From an uncultured Draconibacterium sp. (GTDB lineage: Bacteria > Bacteroidota > Bacteroidia > Bacteroidales > Prolixibacteraceae), in contig NZ_OY775906.1 of NCBI RefSeq assembly GCF_963675065.1, positions 1,714,001 through 1,778,000 of the forward strand: a DNA stretch of 64,000 bases, in the 5' to 3' direction. Positions 1-9,092 of this stretch are shown here, piece by piece. The translations under genes and the position numbers were made by a program. Under the pieces are notes generated by a model that ran no database searches, was not told where the DNA came from, and was given only the letters and a program-made list of their open reading frames with translations. Numbering within the stretch: position 1 is the first letter of the stretch; every line of letters starts with the position of its first letter.

Positions 1-1176
1 TTTCACATACTCGGGCAGGCGTGGGTCGTTGGCTACAAACCACAGCAATCCGGCCTGGTAATCGCGGTGTTCCTGAATAATGTCCTGTCGACGTTCGTAA
101 CTTGCCTCCGGGTAATCGTAATTCATTCCTATAAAATCGCTGCTAAAAGGGCCATGATTGTTCGTGTCGGTTTTTTTGTTTGGAATGGCGTCGAATTTTT
201 CAAAAAAATCAGGACGACCTGCCTCCAACGAACGTAGCAACAATTCGTATTTAGAGGTATCGTAGTTGGCAGGTTTAGGGAAAGGTACACGATTTTCGGG
301 GTGGCGACTCATACACATTCTAAAACAGTAGGCCTGAATTTTATCGTCGCCCGCACCAATCTCTCCCGGATTTTCTGTTGATACCCCATAAAGAACACCA
401 CTGTTTGGGTCGCTTGGTATTTTATAAGGAGAAATATCGTGCATAAACCAATGTTTATGGTGCCTTGCCTCGGGCTGAAAACCGTTCCAGGTTTCGTTGT
501 ATACCGAATTACTCTCGCGGCCAACATGGTAACTTACACCCGCCGAAGCCATTAAATCGCCCTCGTAGGTGGCATCAATAAATATTTTTCCTGTATACGT
601 TTTTCCTGAAAGCGTTTTAATAGAAATAATTTTACCATCCTCTTTCACCACACCATTTTCTCGGTCGAGCCATTCATCGCGATAAACCTTGATGTTATTT
701 TCTGCTACAAAATCCTCCATTACCTGTTCTGCCACACTGGGTTCAAAAATCCACATGGTGCGGTTTTCACCGTCCATGGCAACAGTGCCCTGACCACGGT
801 TGCCATAGTCGCTGTGTTTTTCCCAAAGCCAGGCCTCATCGGTATTATAATGCTGCCAAACCCGGTGGTAAAACTCGCGCGCCAAACCACCAATTACAGC
901 TTTATTACCGGTATCGGTGTAGCCAAGTCCACCTGATGTTAAGCCGCCCAAATGCTTATCGGGCGAAACCACTATTACCGTTTTTCCCATTTTTACTGTT
1001 TGAACGGCAGCGGTTACTGCGGCTGATGTTCCTCCGTAAATAATTACATCGGCACTATTGTTAGGTGTATTTTTGAAGATTTCATTTTGACAAGCGCATA
1101 AAACAACCAATAAAAGCATAGAGATACAGCCTAAGCATTGTTTTGTTCTTTTTAAATTTAATTCTTTTAAGTACAT
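1..1176 (-). CDS. FAD-dependent oxidoreductase, lipoprotein (C-terminus cut by window edge)
   Basis: The reading frame starts with ATG at 1176 and stays open to base 1 (392 codons seen), so the C-terminus lies outside the window. The N-terminus is a lipoprotein signal with lipobox VLCAC (Cys about residue 29). A dinucleotide-binding strand-turn follows (VIIYGGTSAAVTAA), then the GGLTSGGLGYTD and FIDATYEGDL motifs typical of the FAD_oxidored (PF12831) family. It is clearly a paralogue of the complete gene at 44861-46525; the two align over the whole visible length. The substrate is unknown. An oxidative step on a released sugar is plausible but is inference from its place in a PUL. It sits 53 bp downstream of the plug-only gene. 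Confidence 0.85.
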   Translation of the reverse strand, partial: MYLKELNLKRTKQCLGCISMLLLVVLCACQNEIFKNTPNNSADVIIYGGTSAAVTAAVQTVKMGKTVIVVSPDKHLGGLTSGGLGYTDTGNKAVIGGLAREFYHRVWQHYNTDEAWLWEKHSDYGNRGQGTVAMDGENRTMWIFEPSVAEQVMEDFVAENNIKVYRDEWLDRENGVVKEDGKIISIKTLSGKTYTGKIFIDATYEGDLMASAGVSYHVGRESNSVYNETWNGFQPEARHHKHWFMHDISPYKIPSDPNSGVLYGVSTENPGEIGAGDDKIQAYCFRMCMSRHPENRVPFPKPANYDTSKYELLLRSLEAGRPDFFEKFDAIPNKKTDTNNHGPFSSDFIGMNYDYPEASYERRQDIIQEHRDYQAGLLWFVANDPRLPEYVK

Positions 1177-1229
1177 AATTTACGTTATTGGTTCAATTAA
1201 TTTATGGCAGCTTTAATGCTAATAAAAAT

Positions 1230-1910
1230 TTAATCTCCTCCTTTTTTAGTGGTGATAAGTATAACACCAGCTGCCCCTCTGCTACCATAGATTGCAGCAG
1301 CACCATCTTTTAATATATCAATACTTTTAACATCATATGGCATTAACCAGTCGAGTTCATCTGAATCACCCACAACTCCATCAACTACAATAAGAACACT
1401 TGAACTGTTAATTGAATGTTCGCCACGTATTGTAATTTCTTTGCCTACTACTTCAATACCAGCTGACATGCCTCGAATTAGGTCATACATATTCGAGTAA
1501 TCGGAAAAATTATCTTGTTTATTTTGTAGTGATGACACAGCAAAAAGTTTGTCTCGCTCACTAATGTGCCCATAACCGGCGGCAATTTCTACATTTTTAA
1601 CACCCGATTTAAATCTCAAATTAACCAAAGCCAATTTTGTTTTCTCATCAATCTTAACTTTTCTGGAAACAAAACCGTTTGCACTTACTTTTAGCTTATC
1701 ATTTTCAGCGCTTGAAACTTCAAAGCGACCAAGAGTATCAGTAAAAGTAATTTGTTTCGAACTCAAAACTTTTACTTCAGCATTAATCAGCGGAATACTA
1801 TCGAAAGTGGTAACCTTACCTTTAATCGTTCTCACTTGCGATTTTGAAAGCACAGGCAACAAACCCAGAAGTACAATTATAACAAGATGGTTAAAATTTA
1901 GGTTTTTCAT
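1230..1910 (-). CDS. Stand-alone SusC-like N-terminal module (regulatory-like domain plus TonB plug, no barrel)
   Basis: A 226-residue protein with a signal peptide (about residues 1-24). A carboxypeptidase-regulatory-like beta-sandwich follows (about 27-105, starting IKGKVTTFDSIPL), then a TonB receptor plug (about 120-226). The plug ends with the SusC hallmark DILKDGAAAIYGSRGAAGV and ITTKKGGD, and the stop codon comes straight after it. In a full SusC protein (about 1000 residues) a 22-strand beta-barrel follows this point; none is encoded here and only 53 bp separate it from the next gene. The conserved VVVVGYG motif found in the SusC at the right end is degenerate here (VEIAAGYG). It is either a truncated receptor or a functional periplasmic plug protein; the intact frame and signal peptide favour a maintained gene. 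Confidence 0.8.
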   Translation of the reverse strand: MKNLNFNHLVIIVLLGLLPVLSKSQVRTIKGKVTTFDSIPLINAEVKVLSSKQITFTDTLGRFEVSSAENDKLKVSANGFVSRKVKIDEKTKLALVNLRFKSGVKNVEIAAGYGHISERDKLFAVSSLQNKQDNFSDYSNMYDLIRGMSAGIEVVGKEITIRGEHSINSSSVLIVVDGVVGDSDELDWLMPYDVKSIDILKDGAAAIYGSRGAAGVILITTKKGGD

Positions 1911-1932
1911 GATTTTTACTTATTCGGTAACG

Positions 1933-4350
1933 TTAGTTAAGAAGTATTTTAAATTCGTCTTTTAACCTGATATCTTCCGAAGAAGCACCTACCAAAACCT
2001 GGAATTTTCCCGGTTCAACAGTCCAGTTCATATTAATATCCAGGATTTTTAAATCATCGGGGCTTAGCGTAAACGAAACAGTTTTTGTCTCTCCCGGTTT
2101 TAAATGAACACGCTTGAATCCACGCAATACCGATTCGTAAGTTGTTACGCTGCTCACTTCATCTTTCAGGTATAGCTGAACAATTTCATCGCCGGCAACT
2201 TCGCCCGTGTTTGTTACATTGAAGCTAACTGATACGTCTGCCTGGGCATGTAGTTCTTTTGCACTTAATTGTAGGTTGCTGTACTCGAAAGTGGTGTAGC
2301 TTAAACCATAACCAAAAGGATACAAGGCTCCAACAACGCGGGTATTTCCATAACCGTTTGGCCCCACCCCCGGCTGCCCGGCATGCGAACCAGGTTTATA
2401 AGGGAAACTAAAAGGAATTTGCCCCAATGTTTTGGGGAAGGTAATCGATAATTTACCTCCAGGATTATAATCGCCAAACAAGGTTTCGGCAACTACATTT
2501 CCACATTCAGTTCCCGGAAACCAGGCTTCTAAAATAGCTGGCACGTATTTGTTTTCCCAGTTAATAGTAAGCGGTTGGCCGTTAATTAACACCAGCACCA
2601 CCGGCTTTCCGGTTGCTTGTAAGGCACGCACTAGTTCCGACTGTCGGCCCGGTAAGCCAAGACCGGTTCGCGATAAAGATTCTCCTACGCGTTTTTCGTC
2701 TTCGCCAACTACCGCGATTATCACATCCGACTGTTTGGCCTTTTCAACGGCAGCATCAATTCCGGCCTGTTCTTCTTTTGAAAGCGGCGTGTACATAATT
2801 TCACTTCCCGGCCAGTTGGGGTCTATAATTTCGCAGCCCTGAATGTATTCTACCTGTGCACTGTTGCCGGCATATCTTTTAATTCCATCGTAAACCGATG
2901 TTGATGGATTATCTGCCGGTCCGTAACGGCTGTAGGTAAAGCTTACTTCGTTGGCTAAAGGCCCTGTTACCAGAATCTTATCCACTTTTTCAATATCAAG
3001 AGGCAATAATTTATTTTCGTTTTTTAACAGTACTAACGATTGCTGGTTGATTTTTTTAGAGAATGCGGCATCGGCGTCAGTATGTACTAAATCATTGGCG
3101 GCTTCAGTATCTTCAACATACGGGTTATCAAACAAGCCCAATTCAAATTTTACACGTAGCACATCGGCAACGCGGGCATCAACAGTTTTCATTGACAGTT
3201 TTCCCTCGGCAATTAATTCGCGCAAAGGTTCTATAAACGATTCCGGTGTGCGGAAAGTGGTACGCACATTTAATCCGGCTTCAATTACCTGGCGCACTGC
3301 ATCCTTGTAATCGGGTGCCACTCGGTGTTTGTCGGAAACATATTCAACGGCCTCACTGTCGGAAACGACATACCCTTTAAAGCCATATTGCTGACGTAAC
3401 AATTCGGTTAAAAAATAATGGCTGGCAGAAACCGGCACACCGTCGTAATCGTTATAGCTGCTCATTACTCCCATTGGTTTGGCTTCCTGAATTACCCTGC
3501 GAAAAGGATAGAGGTAAAGTTGGTGCATTTCGCGGGGAGCTACGTGTGGATCGGTTCGGGCATCGCCGTCGCGTGCACCTTTGGGAATACTGTACACGGC
3601 AAAGTGTTTGATTGTTGATGCCACGCCCTGCGACTGGATTCCTTCTACCATTTGTTTACCCATTTCTGCAATGTGAAAAGGCTCTTCTCCGTAACATTCC
3701 AATACCCGTCCCCAGCGCTGGTCGGTTGCCACATCAAGTATTGGTGCATAAATATTGGTGTACCCAAGCGCTTTGGCTTCGCGGCCAACCATTTCGCCGG
3801 CCTCACGCACCAATTCTTTGTTCCAGGTAGAACCTATGCCGATTGGTGCCGGTAGTGGGGTGGCTTTTTTATGACACAAACCATGTACTCCTTCGTTGGT
3901 AAAATCTACCGGAATTCCCATGCGGGTTTCTTCCACAAACCATTTTTGCACTGTATTAATCGCCTCAGCATGATTACTGTATGGATAGGCATGTTCTGTG
4001 AAGGTTGACGGACGACCCTGAATAGTATTTAAGTGCTCGTCGATATTTGCGATGCCATCTTTCCAAACCCGGCTTTTCCATTTTTCATTGGGCAGTTCAT
4101 CTTCCAGAACACGCGAAAAGCCGTACAGCGTGGTTAGTTGACAGGTCTTTTCTTCTACATTCATCAGTGAGATGAGATTGGCAACCCGGTCCTCTACTTT
4201 TTCACTGGGATCTTCAAAAACATCTTTAACACCGTTTTTGTTAAAATCAATCCAGCCTTTCCTGTAAATTGATTCATCAGGCCTTTTCATTCCCGTGGCC
4301 AGCATAAAAATCATAACCAGGCCTGAAATTTTAATCGTTAATTTATACAT
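1933..4350 (-). CDS. Glycoside hydrolase family 3 exo-beta-glycosidase
   Basis: GH3 retaining beta-glycosidase of about 805 residues. I use ATG at 4350; the longer frame begins with TTG inside the upstream gene and adds 16 residues ahead of a good signal peptide (MYKLTIKISGLVMIF). The N-terminal TIM-barrel contains TNEGVHG, ATDQRWGR, STIKHFAVY and the nucleophile motif GYVVSDSEA (Asp at about residue 331). The alpha/beta sandwich domain carries GEDEKRVGES, where the acid/base glutamate is expected. A fibronectin III-like domain ends the protein. Likely substrates are beta-glucosides or beta-xylosides. It is 4 bp downstream of the heparinase-like gene, so the two are probably cotranscribed. 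Confidence 0.93.
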   Translation of the reverse strand: MYKLTIKISGLVMIFMLATGMKRPDESIYRKGWIDFNKNGVKDVFEDPSEKVEDRVANLISLMNVEEKTCQLTTLYGFSRVLEDELPNEKWKSRVWKDGIANIDEHLNTIQGRPSTFTEHAYPYSNHAEAINTVQKWFVEETRMGIPVDFTNEGVHGLCHKKATPLPAPIGIGSTWNKELVREAGEMVGREAKALGYTNIYAPILDVATDQRWGRVLECYGEEPFHIAEMGKQMVEGIQSQGVASTIKHFAVYSIPKGARDGDARTDPHVAPREMHQLYLYPFRRVIQEAKPMGVMSSYNDYDGVPVSASHYFLTELLRQQYGFKGYVVSDSEAVEYVSDKHRVAPDYKDAVRQVIEAGLNVRTTFRTPESFIEPLRELIAEGKLSMKTVDARVADVLRVKFELGLFDNPYVEDTEAANDLVHTDADAAFSKKINQQSLVLLKNENKLLPLDIEKVDKILVTGPLANEVSFTYSRYGPADNPSTSVYDGIKRYAGNSAQVEYIQGCEIIDPNWPGSEIMYTPLSKEEQAGIDAAVEKAKQSDVIIAVVGEDEKRVGESLSRTGLGLPGRQSELVRALQATGKPVVLVLINGQPLTINWENKYVPAILEAWFPGTECGNVVAETLFGDYNPGGKLSITFPKTLGQIPFSFPYKPGSHAGQPGVGPNGYGNTRVVGALYPFGYGLSYTTFEYSNLQLSAKELHAQADVSVSFNVTNTGEVAGDEIVQLYLKDEVSSVTTYESVLRGFKRVHLKPGETKTVSFTLSPDDLKILDINMNWTVEPGKFQVLVGASSEDIRLKDEFKILLN

Positions 4351-4354
4351 GGTT

Positions 4355-7159
4355 TTATTTTTTAAGCACAACAACTGCTCTTTCAAAGGCTTTTTCAAAT
4401 AAAAAATCTACTCTTCCGGGATTGTTTCGGTCTACATTTCCTTTTCTGGTCTCCATCAGTTTTCCATTCTCATAAATCTCTACATAATCCAGATTAAACT
4501 TTTTCGGAATGCCAATTTTTACGCCGCTGCTGTTTTGAATTTCAAATCCCCGGTCGCATTTCTCAATTGTAGTTGTAACGGGCTCTCCCACCGTTACTAT
4601 TTCCCAGTCTTTAGAAGAAAAGCGAGTAATTCCGGCGGCAAAAAGAAAATCGAGATTGTCCTGAGTTTCGCGAGTAATGGTCAACAGACCTTTTTGGTAG
4701 AAATCGTCTGAATCAACAATTCCATTATCTGATGCCGAAGCTATAATAAAATCAGTTGTTGTCTCGTTGCTGTGAGTAATGGTTATTAGCTGCACTGCCT
4801 GATTTTCAGGAACGGCAGAATAGGTAACCTCGGCAATCCCTTTTTCATTACCTTCAATATAAGGATTAAAAACAGCCACAAAAGGGTGGTTCCATGCTTC
4901 ACCATTTTTACGAACCACAAGAGCAGGCACTTTTGCGTTTATAACTTCTTCCGGCACACTGGCTTTATTCAGTGCATTCGATTTTGGCCCATTTACTGAG
5001 AAATACTGTCGGTTTTCGTCCCCTTTCAGCCAGACCTTCATTACGCTGCTACGATTGGCCGTAGTTTCCAGTTTAAACAAGGCATTTACGTTATCTGATG
5101 AAGAAAAACTTTGTTCATCGGTAAAATAATTGTAAGCTTTTAAATTGCCCTCAACGTTTAATTGATTGCTTGCAGCAAGTGCTAGCTGTTGATTTTTTTC
5201 ATTAATGAAACTGAGCGACTGCCCCAGGTTGTGGTAAAAGTACTCGTGTTTTTGGGATTCACTTCCCGGGTTTTCTGATCTGAAAATATCCAGCACATAA
5301 GGTTTGCCTGATGTACTTTGAATTACTGCCGTTAACCTTCGCTGGTTGGCCTTTGTTTTAGGCTCAACAAACAAAACATCGGCAAAGGTAACCTTTCTGA
5401 AAACAGGATTCTTTTCTCCTGAAAGAGGAAAATGATTTTCCATTTTAAAGGGGTGGCTTACTCTCATGGCTTCGCTATCGGAAATACCATCAACCACAAC
5501 GGTGTTATGCGCCGGGTAGCGCGCGTAATAGTTGCGATGGTCTTGGTGCCAGTAGCTTGGTCCCTTACCCATATCGGGCGCAATTACGTGGTTATTGGCA
5601 TACATTTCAATGGCTATACCATTAGCATGCGCATGATTACCCAAAGCACCAACCGTTGAAACCATAGTGGCATTTTCGCCAATTCCCATGCGCTGTGCAA
5701 ACCAGCTCACATTGGGCGCATAAAAGGTTGGTGATGTTAATTCTCCAATGAGCTCTTCTCTACTTTTTCCCTGTGTTTCAATCAGTTCGTCTACATAAAA
5801 GAATAGTTCAAATAACCCCCGACCTCTCTCTTCATTCTCGTAAAGACCTTTGTACAATGCGGCTATCTGCTTTTCTTTTTCTGTTTTTTCGTATTTCCGG
5901 TAGTTGGCAATCAGGTATTCAAAACTTGCTTCCGGAAGCGGTTGATGACGTGAATCGCCAAATGCAACTATCTCGCCATTGGGAAATAAATACTGAAACG
6001 ATGCCAGTGTTGCCTTCTCTACGATGGGAAAATTCTCGAATTCATTGGCATTAGTGGCATTATCCAACAAGGTTAGAATCTTTAATAAGGTTTCGGTAAC
6101 GTGCATCGAATACGACGCACATTCGGGCCACATGGCAGTTTCGAAATCGTAATTCCGCACGGCTTCCTTTAAAGCGATCTGGCGGTCGGTAGTAATTTCA
6201 AAAGTATGATCGAGGTAGTATTGCTGGCCTTTGCCATTTTCGTAATAATCATTATCATCCATAGCCAGACCAATGTAAGATAGAAACCGTGCCTGGAAAA
6301 AATTCCAGTTGTTATCGGGAACACCATTTTTAATAATCTGGTCGCCCCATTTCTGAAAAACGGCGGCCGACATATCCATATCGTGCCCATTTTCTTTCAG
6401 ATAATCGAACATGAAATCGTAAATAAGCGTCAACGACACTACAATTTGTTCATGAATTACCTCAAAAGTTGCCAGTCCTGATATGTGTTGCTGATTTCCA
6501 TTTTCTATATCTACCGGTGCATCACGGTAGTACATCCCCCTTATGTAGGTATCGTAAACGGGAGCAGCAAAGGCTGCATATTTTTCATCTCCGGTATACC
6601 AATATAAAAAGGCGGCATCTTCAACCAATGCCATAATCTTTCGGTTCACCCCTTCTATTCCATGCCCCACTTTTGAAGGGTGCACCCATTCCATTTCACC
6701 GGTTTCCCGGTTCTTCAGGTACAATCCTCTTTCATCGTCGAAATAGGGTTCAATTTCTTCCAAAGCAGGAAAACTGTAATTTGTAGCCCAGTCACGTGTT
6801 CCCGAAAAACGAACCGTAGGGAAAGGCGCTTTACCTTCGGAATGCGAAAAATCGCCGCCACGCAAATACACTTTGTCATGCTTTGTTTTCCAGTTCATTT
6901 GCAGGCGCGACAACAGCCACTCCGGTTCATCCTTGCAAAGGGTAAGGTATTTATTAATAGTATTTTTTTTGTTTTGAATGATGGCCTTTTTCCATTCAAC
7001 CTGTTCTACATTTTTTGCAAAATCATTTTGAATATTTTTTTTGCCGTAAATGCGTGGGTGGTTGTCCGGTGATCCCATTAAATTTTGTTGCGCCACACTA
7101 TTCCATGTAGTAAATAGCATGACGCATAACCAAATTATTGTTTGTTTTCTATATTCCAT
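4355..7159 (-). CDS. Heparinase II/III-like polysaccharide lyase family protein (large form)
   Basis: A 934-residue secreted protein with a signal peptide ending near residue 24 (SVAQQ). The first half is helical and tryptophan/tyrosine rich, as in the alpha/alpha toroid of heparinase II/III lyases. The central part has GALGNHAHANG (about residues 503-513) and YPAHNTVVVDG, which resemble the conserved core of the heparinase II/III beta-sheet domain (PF07940). Lyases of this fold cleave uronic-acid-containing polysaccharides by beta-elimination. The protein is a full-length paralogue of the gene at 22673-25405 (shared FPTVRF.G.RD, NGVP.NNWN, FPNG.IVAFGDS and AHANG motifs). No CAZy family is assigned with confidence; the large size recalls recently described families such as PL37, but that is a guess. 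Confidence 0.75.
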   Translation of the reverse strand: MEYRKQTIIWLCVMLFTTWNSVAQQNLMGSPDNHPRIYGKKNIQNDFAKNVEQVEWKKAIIQNKKNTINKYLTLCKDEPEWLLSRLQMNWKTKHDKVYLRGGDFSHSEGKAPFPTVRFSGTRDWATNYSFPALEEIEPYFDDERGLYLKNRETGEMEWVHPSKVGHGIEGVNRKIMALVEDAAFLYWYTGDEKYAAFAAPVYDTYIRGMYYRDAPVDIENGNQQHISGLATFEVIHEQIVVSLTLIYDFMFDYLKENGHDMDMSAAVFQKWGDQIIKNGVPDNNWNFFQARFLSYIGLAMDDNDYYENGKGQQYYLDHTFEITTDRQIALKEAVRNYDFETAMWPECASYSMHVTETLLKILTLLDNATNANEFENFPIVEKATLASFQYLFPNGEIVAFGDSRHQPLPEASFEYLIANYRKYEKTEKEKQIAALYKGLYENEERGRGLFELFFYVDELIETQGKSREELIGELTSPTFYAPNVSWFAQRMGIGENATMVSTVGALGNHAHANGIAIEMYANNHVIAPDMGKGPSYWHQDHRNYYARYPAHNTVVVDGISDSEAMRVSHPFKMENHFPLSGEKNPVFRKVTFADVLFVEPKTKANQRRLTAVIQSTSGKPYVLDIFRSENPGSESQKHEYFYHNLGQSLSFINEKNQQLALAASNQLNVEGNLKAYNYFTDEQSFSSSDNVNALFKLETTANRSSVMKVWLKGDENRQYFSVNGPKSNALNKASVPEEVINAKVPALVVRKNGEAWNHPFVAVFNPYIEGNEKGIAEVTYSAVPENQAVQLITITHSNETTTDFIIASASDNGIVDSDDFYQKGLLTITRETQDNLDFLFAAGITRFSSKDWEIVTVGEPVTTTIEKCDRGFEIQNSSGVKIGIPKKFNLDYVEIYENGKLMETRKGNVDRNNPGRVDFLFEKAFERAVVVLKK

Positions 7160-7234
7160 TTTTAAATGAACTTTTCACTGTTTCGCCCCTGACTTATTTT
7201 ACATTTCAATCAAGGTTTGTGCGCGGTCGATCCT

Positions 7235-7310
7235 TCTTCTATTTTGTATACCCGGGGCGTTGCCCCGTGCTGAATAATTTTACCCTTTCAGGGCGTCTTA
7301 CATCTTGTAT
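7235..7310. repeat. REP-like palindromic intergenic element
   Basis: The 159-bp gap between the sulfatase and the heparinase-like gene contains a GC-rich perfect hairpin: CGGGGC at 7253-7258, loop GTT, GCCCCG at 7262-7267. A second G/C-rich stretch (CCCTTTCAGGGCG) lies at about 7283-7295. This layout resembles the short repeated palindromes scattered between genes in many Bacteroidota genomes. In the mRNA of the minus strand it could slow RNA decay or partly terminate transcription. Copy number in the genome is unknown. Confidence 0.5.
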
Positions 7311-7318
7311 CATATTAA

Positions 7319-8938
7319 TTAATGACTTGGTGTTTCGCGGTTCAGGAAATTGTGTAAATACACGCTATCCAGTTCCGGAGAGTCTTTGTATTTCACGCGT
7401 AAATCGTTCAACTTTATCGTCAACTCCTCAACCACTTCTTTGTAGGCCGGGTCGTTGTACACATTGGTCATTTCGTTTTTATCCTTTTTGCGGTCGTACA
7501 ATTCCCACTCGTCTACATCGTAGTAAAAATGTACCAGTTTGTAATCTTCGGTAACAATTCCGTAATGGCGTTTTACCATGTGCACCGATGGGTATTCGTA
7601 ATAATGATAATAAACCGCATCTCTAAAATTTGCGATTTCGCCTTTAAATAGCGGAACAAGACTTTCGCCCTGCATATCTTTTGGAACATCAATACCAGCA
7701 GCATCTAAAAAGGTTTCGGCAAAATCGAGGTTCTGCACCATCTGGGTATTGGTAATTCCCGGCTTTATTACATTTGGCCAACTTACCAGGAGTGGTGTTT
7801 TAAACGATTCGTTGTAGATAAAGCGCTTGTCGAACCAGCCATGTTCTCCTAAATAAAACCCCTGATCGGAGGTGTAAACCACAATGGTATTTTCAGCTAA
7901 ACCTTGTTCGTCCAGATAATCAAGAACGGTTCCAACACCTTCGTCAACTGCGGCAATGGTTCCCAGGTAGTCTTGCATGTAACGTTGGTAGCGCCACTGC
8001 ATCAACTCCTTTTTCGACATTTTTTTGTAGTTATCTCTGAACCACTCGTTAATTGGTCCGTAAACAGCATCCCATTTGGCGCGTTGCTCGGGATTTTGGC
8101 GACCAACTTCGCGAGCAAAAGCCGATTTGTCCCAGTCGCAGGTTTCCGGAATTCCCAGTTCATCCATCAACTCAGGAGTAATTTTTGAATCACCCGCCCA
8201 ATTCATGTGAGTTAACAGGTTCATTTCGGCAGTTTTTGCGGCCGTTCCTCGCCCCTCGTAGTTATCAAACAAAGTTTCCGGCTCGGGGAAGGTTTTCTTC
8301 GTGAATTCCTTGTAATGTCTTTCAGCAGGTAACCACTCGCGGTGTGGCGCTTTATGCAGGTAAAATAACATAAAAGGTTTTTCAGGGTCGCGCTCTTTAT
8401 CCAGCCAATCAATGGTCATGTCGGTAATAATATCGGTGGTGTATCCTTCAACACGCACGGTACCTTCATTTTTTGTGATAAAATCGGGGTTATAATAGGC
8501 ACCCTGCCCTGGCAGAATTTTAAACTGGTCGAATCCTTTCGGGCTATTGCCAAAATGCAATTTGCCGAACATGGCTGTTTGGTAACCGGCATCCTGCAAC
8601 AATTGCGGAAAAGTTACCTGAGTTGTATCAAACGGAAAGTAGTTGTCGGTTTTACCGTTTAAATGACTGTGTTTGCCTGTTAAAATAACGGCACGCGATG
8701 GTGCACAAATAGAATTGGTTAAACAGGAATTGGTAAACAGCATCCCCTCATTGGCAATTCGATCGATATTTGGGGTTTGTGTTAGCTTATCGTCGTAAGC
8801 ACTGATTGCCTGGTAGGCATGGTCGTCGGACATTATAAAGATGATGTTTGGACGCGCGGGTTCATCTTTTGCGTTTTCTTTCACCTTACACGAAGCAAAA
8901 ACAAATTCCAGAAGAATAACCAAATAAAAAATTCTCAT
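7319..8938 (-). CDS. Sulfatase (S1, formylglycine-dependent), lipoprotein
   Basis: A 539-residue type I sulfatase. The lipobox FASC (Cys17) predicts a membrane-anchored lipoprotein. The metal-binding start PNIIFIMSDDHA (Asp38/Asp39) and the maturation motif CAPSR (Cys78, converted to formylglycine) are intact, followed by the TGK segment. Further expected motifs are GKLHFG, HKAPH and YTSDQGFYLGEHGWFDKR. The C-terminal region (LYDRKKDKNEMTNVY) matches the DUF4976-type end of this subclass. It removes a sulfate ester from a sugar; the position is not readable from sequence, although GlcNAc-6-sulfatase-like members look similar. It is the only sulfatase downstream of the 13.3-kb terminator. Confidence 0.93.
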   Translation of the reverse strand: MRIFYLVILLEFVFASCKVKENAKDEPARPNIIFIMSDDHAYQAISAYDDKLTQTPNIDRIANEGMLFTNSCLTNSICAPSRAVILTGKHSHLNGKTDNYFPFDTTQVTFPQLLQDAGYQTAMFGKLHFGNSPKGFDQFKILPGQGAYYNPDFITKNEGTVRVEGYTTDIITDMTIDWLDKERDPEKPFMLFYLHKAPHREWLPAERHYKEFTKKTFPEPETLFDNYEGRGTAAKTAEMNLLTHMNWAGDSKITPELMDELGIPETCDWDKSAFAREVGRQNPEQRAKWDAVYGPINEWFRDNYKKMSKKELMQWRYQRYMQDYLGTIAAVDEGVGTVLDYLDEQGLAENTIVVYTSDQGFYLGEHGWFDKRFIYNESFKTPLLVSWPNVIKPGITNTQMVQNLDFAETFLDAAGIDVPKDMQGESLVPLFKGEIANFRDAVYYHYYEYPSVHMVKRHYGIVTEDYKLVHFYYDVDEWELYDRKKDKNEMTNVYNDPAYKEVVEELTIKLNDLRVKYKDSPELDSVYLHNFLNRETPSH

Positions 8939-8973
8939 ATATGGATACTTTTTGTTTTAATTGAATTCAGAAA

Positions 8974-8995
8974 GCGTATTTAAAATCAAATACGC
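8974..8995 (-). promoter_or_regulatory. Intercistronic stem-loop
   Basis: A perfect 8-bp inverted repeat, GCGTATTT at 8974-8981 and AAATACGC at 8988-8995, with a 6-base loop, lies in the 154-bp gap between the GH29-SGNH gene and the sulfatase gene. On the minus strand only a short TTTC follows the stem, so it is a weak terminator at best. A role in RNA processing or stability is as likely. Confidence 0.4.
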
Positions 8996-9092
8996 ACTGA
9001 AATTATTTCAAAACGATACGCTTCACTCACTTGCTTTGCACCACCAGAAATTTGTTACAACTTATAGTCTCCCAGTAACATACTATCAAATT

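Noticed and set aside
309..527. Short minus-strand frame at the left edge
   Set aside because: It lies within the FAD oxidoreductase coding region in another frame; the oxidoreductase frame is open from 1176 to base 1.
4351..4398. Longer N-terminus for the GH3 gene at 1933
   Set aside because: It relies on a TTG start inside the upstream gene and would put 16 residues before a normal signal peptide; ATG 4350 is preferred.
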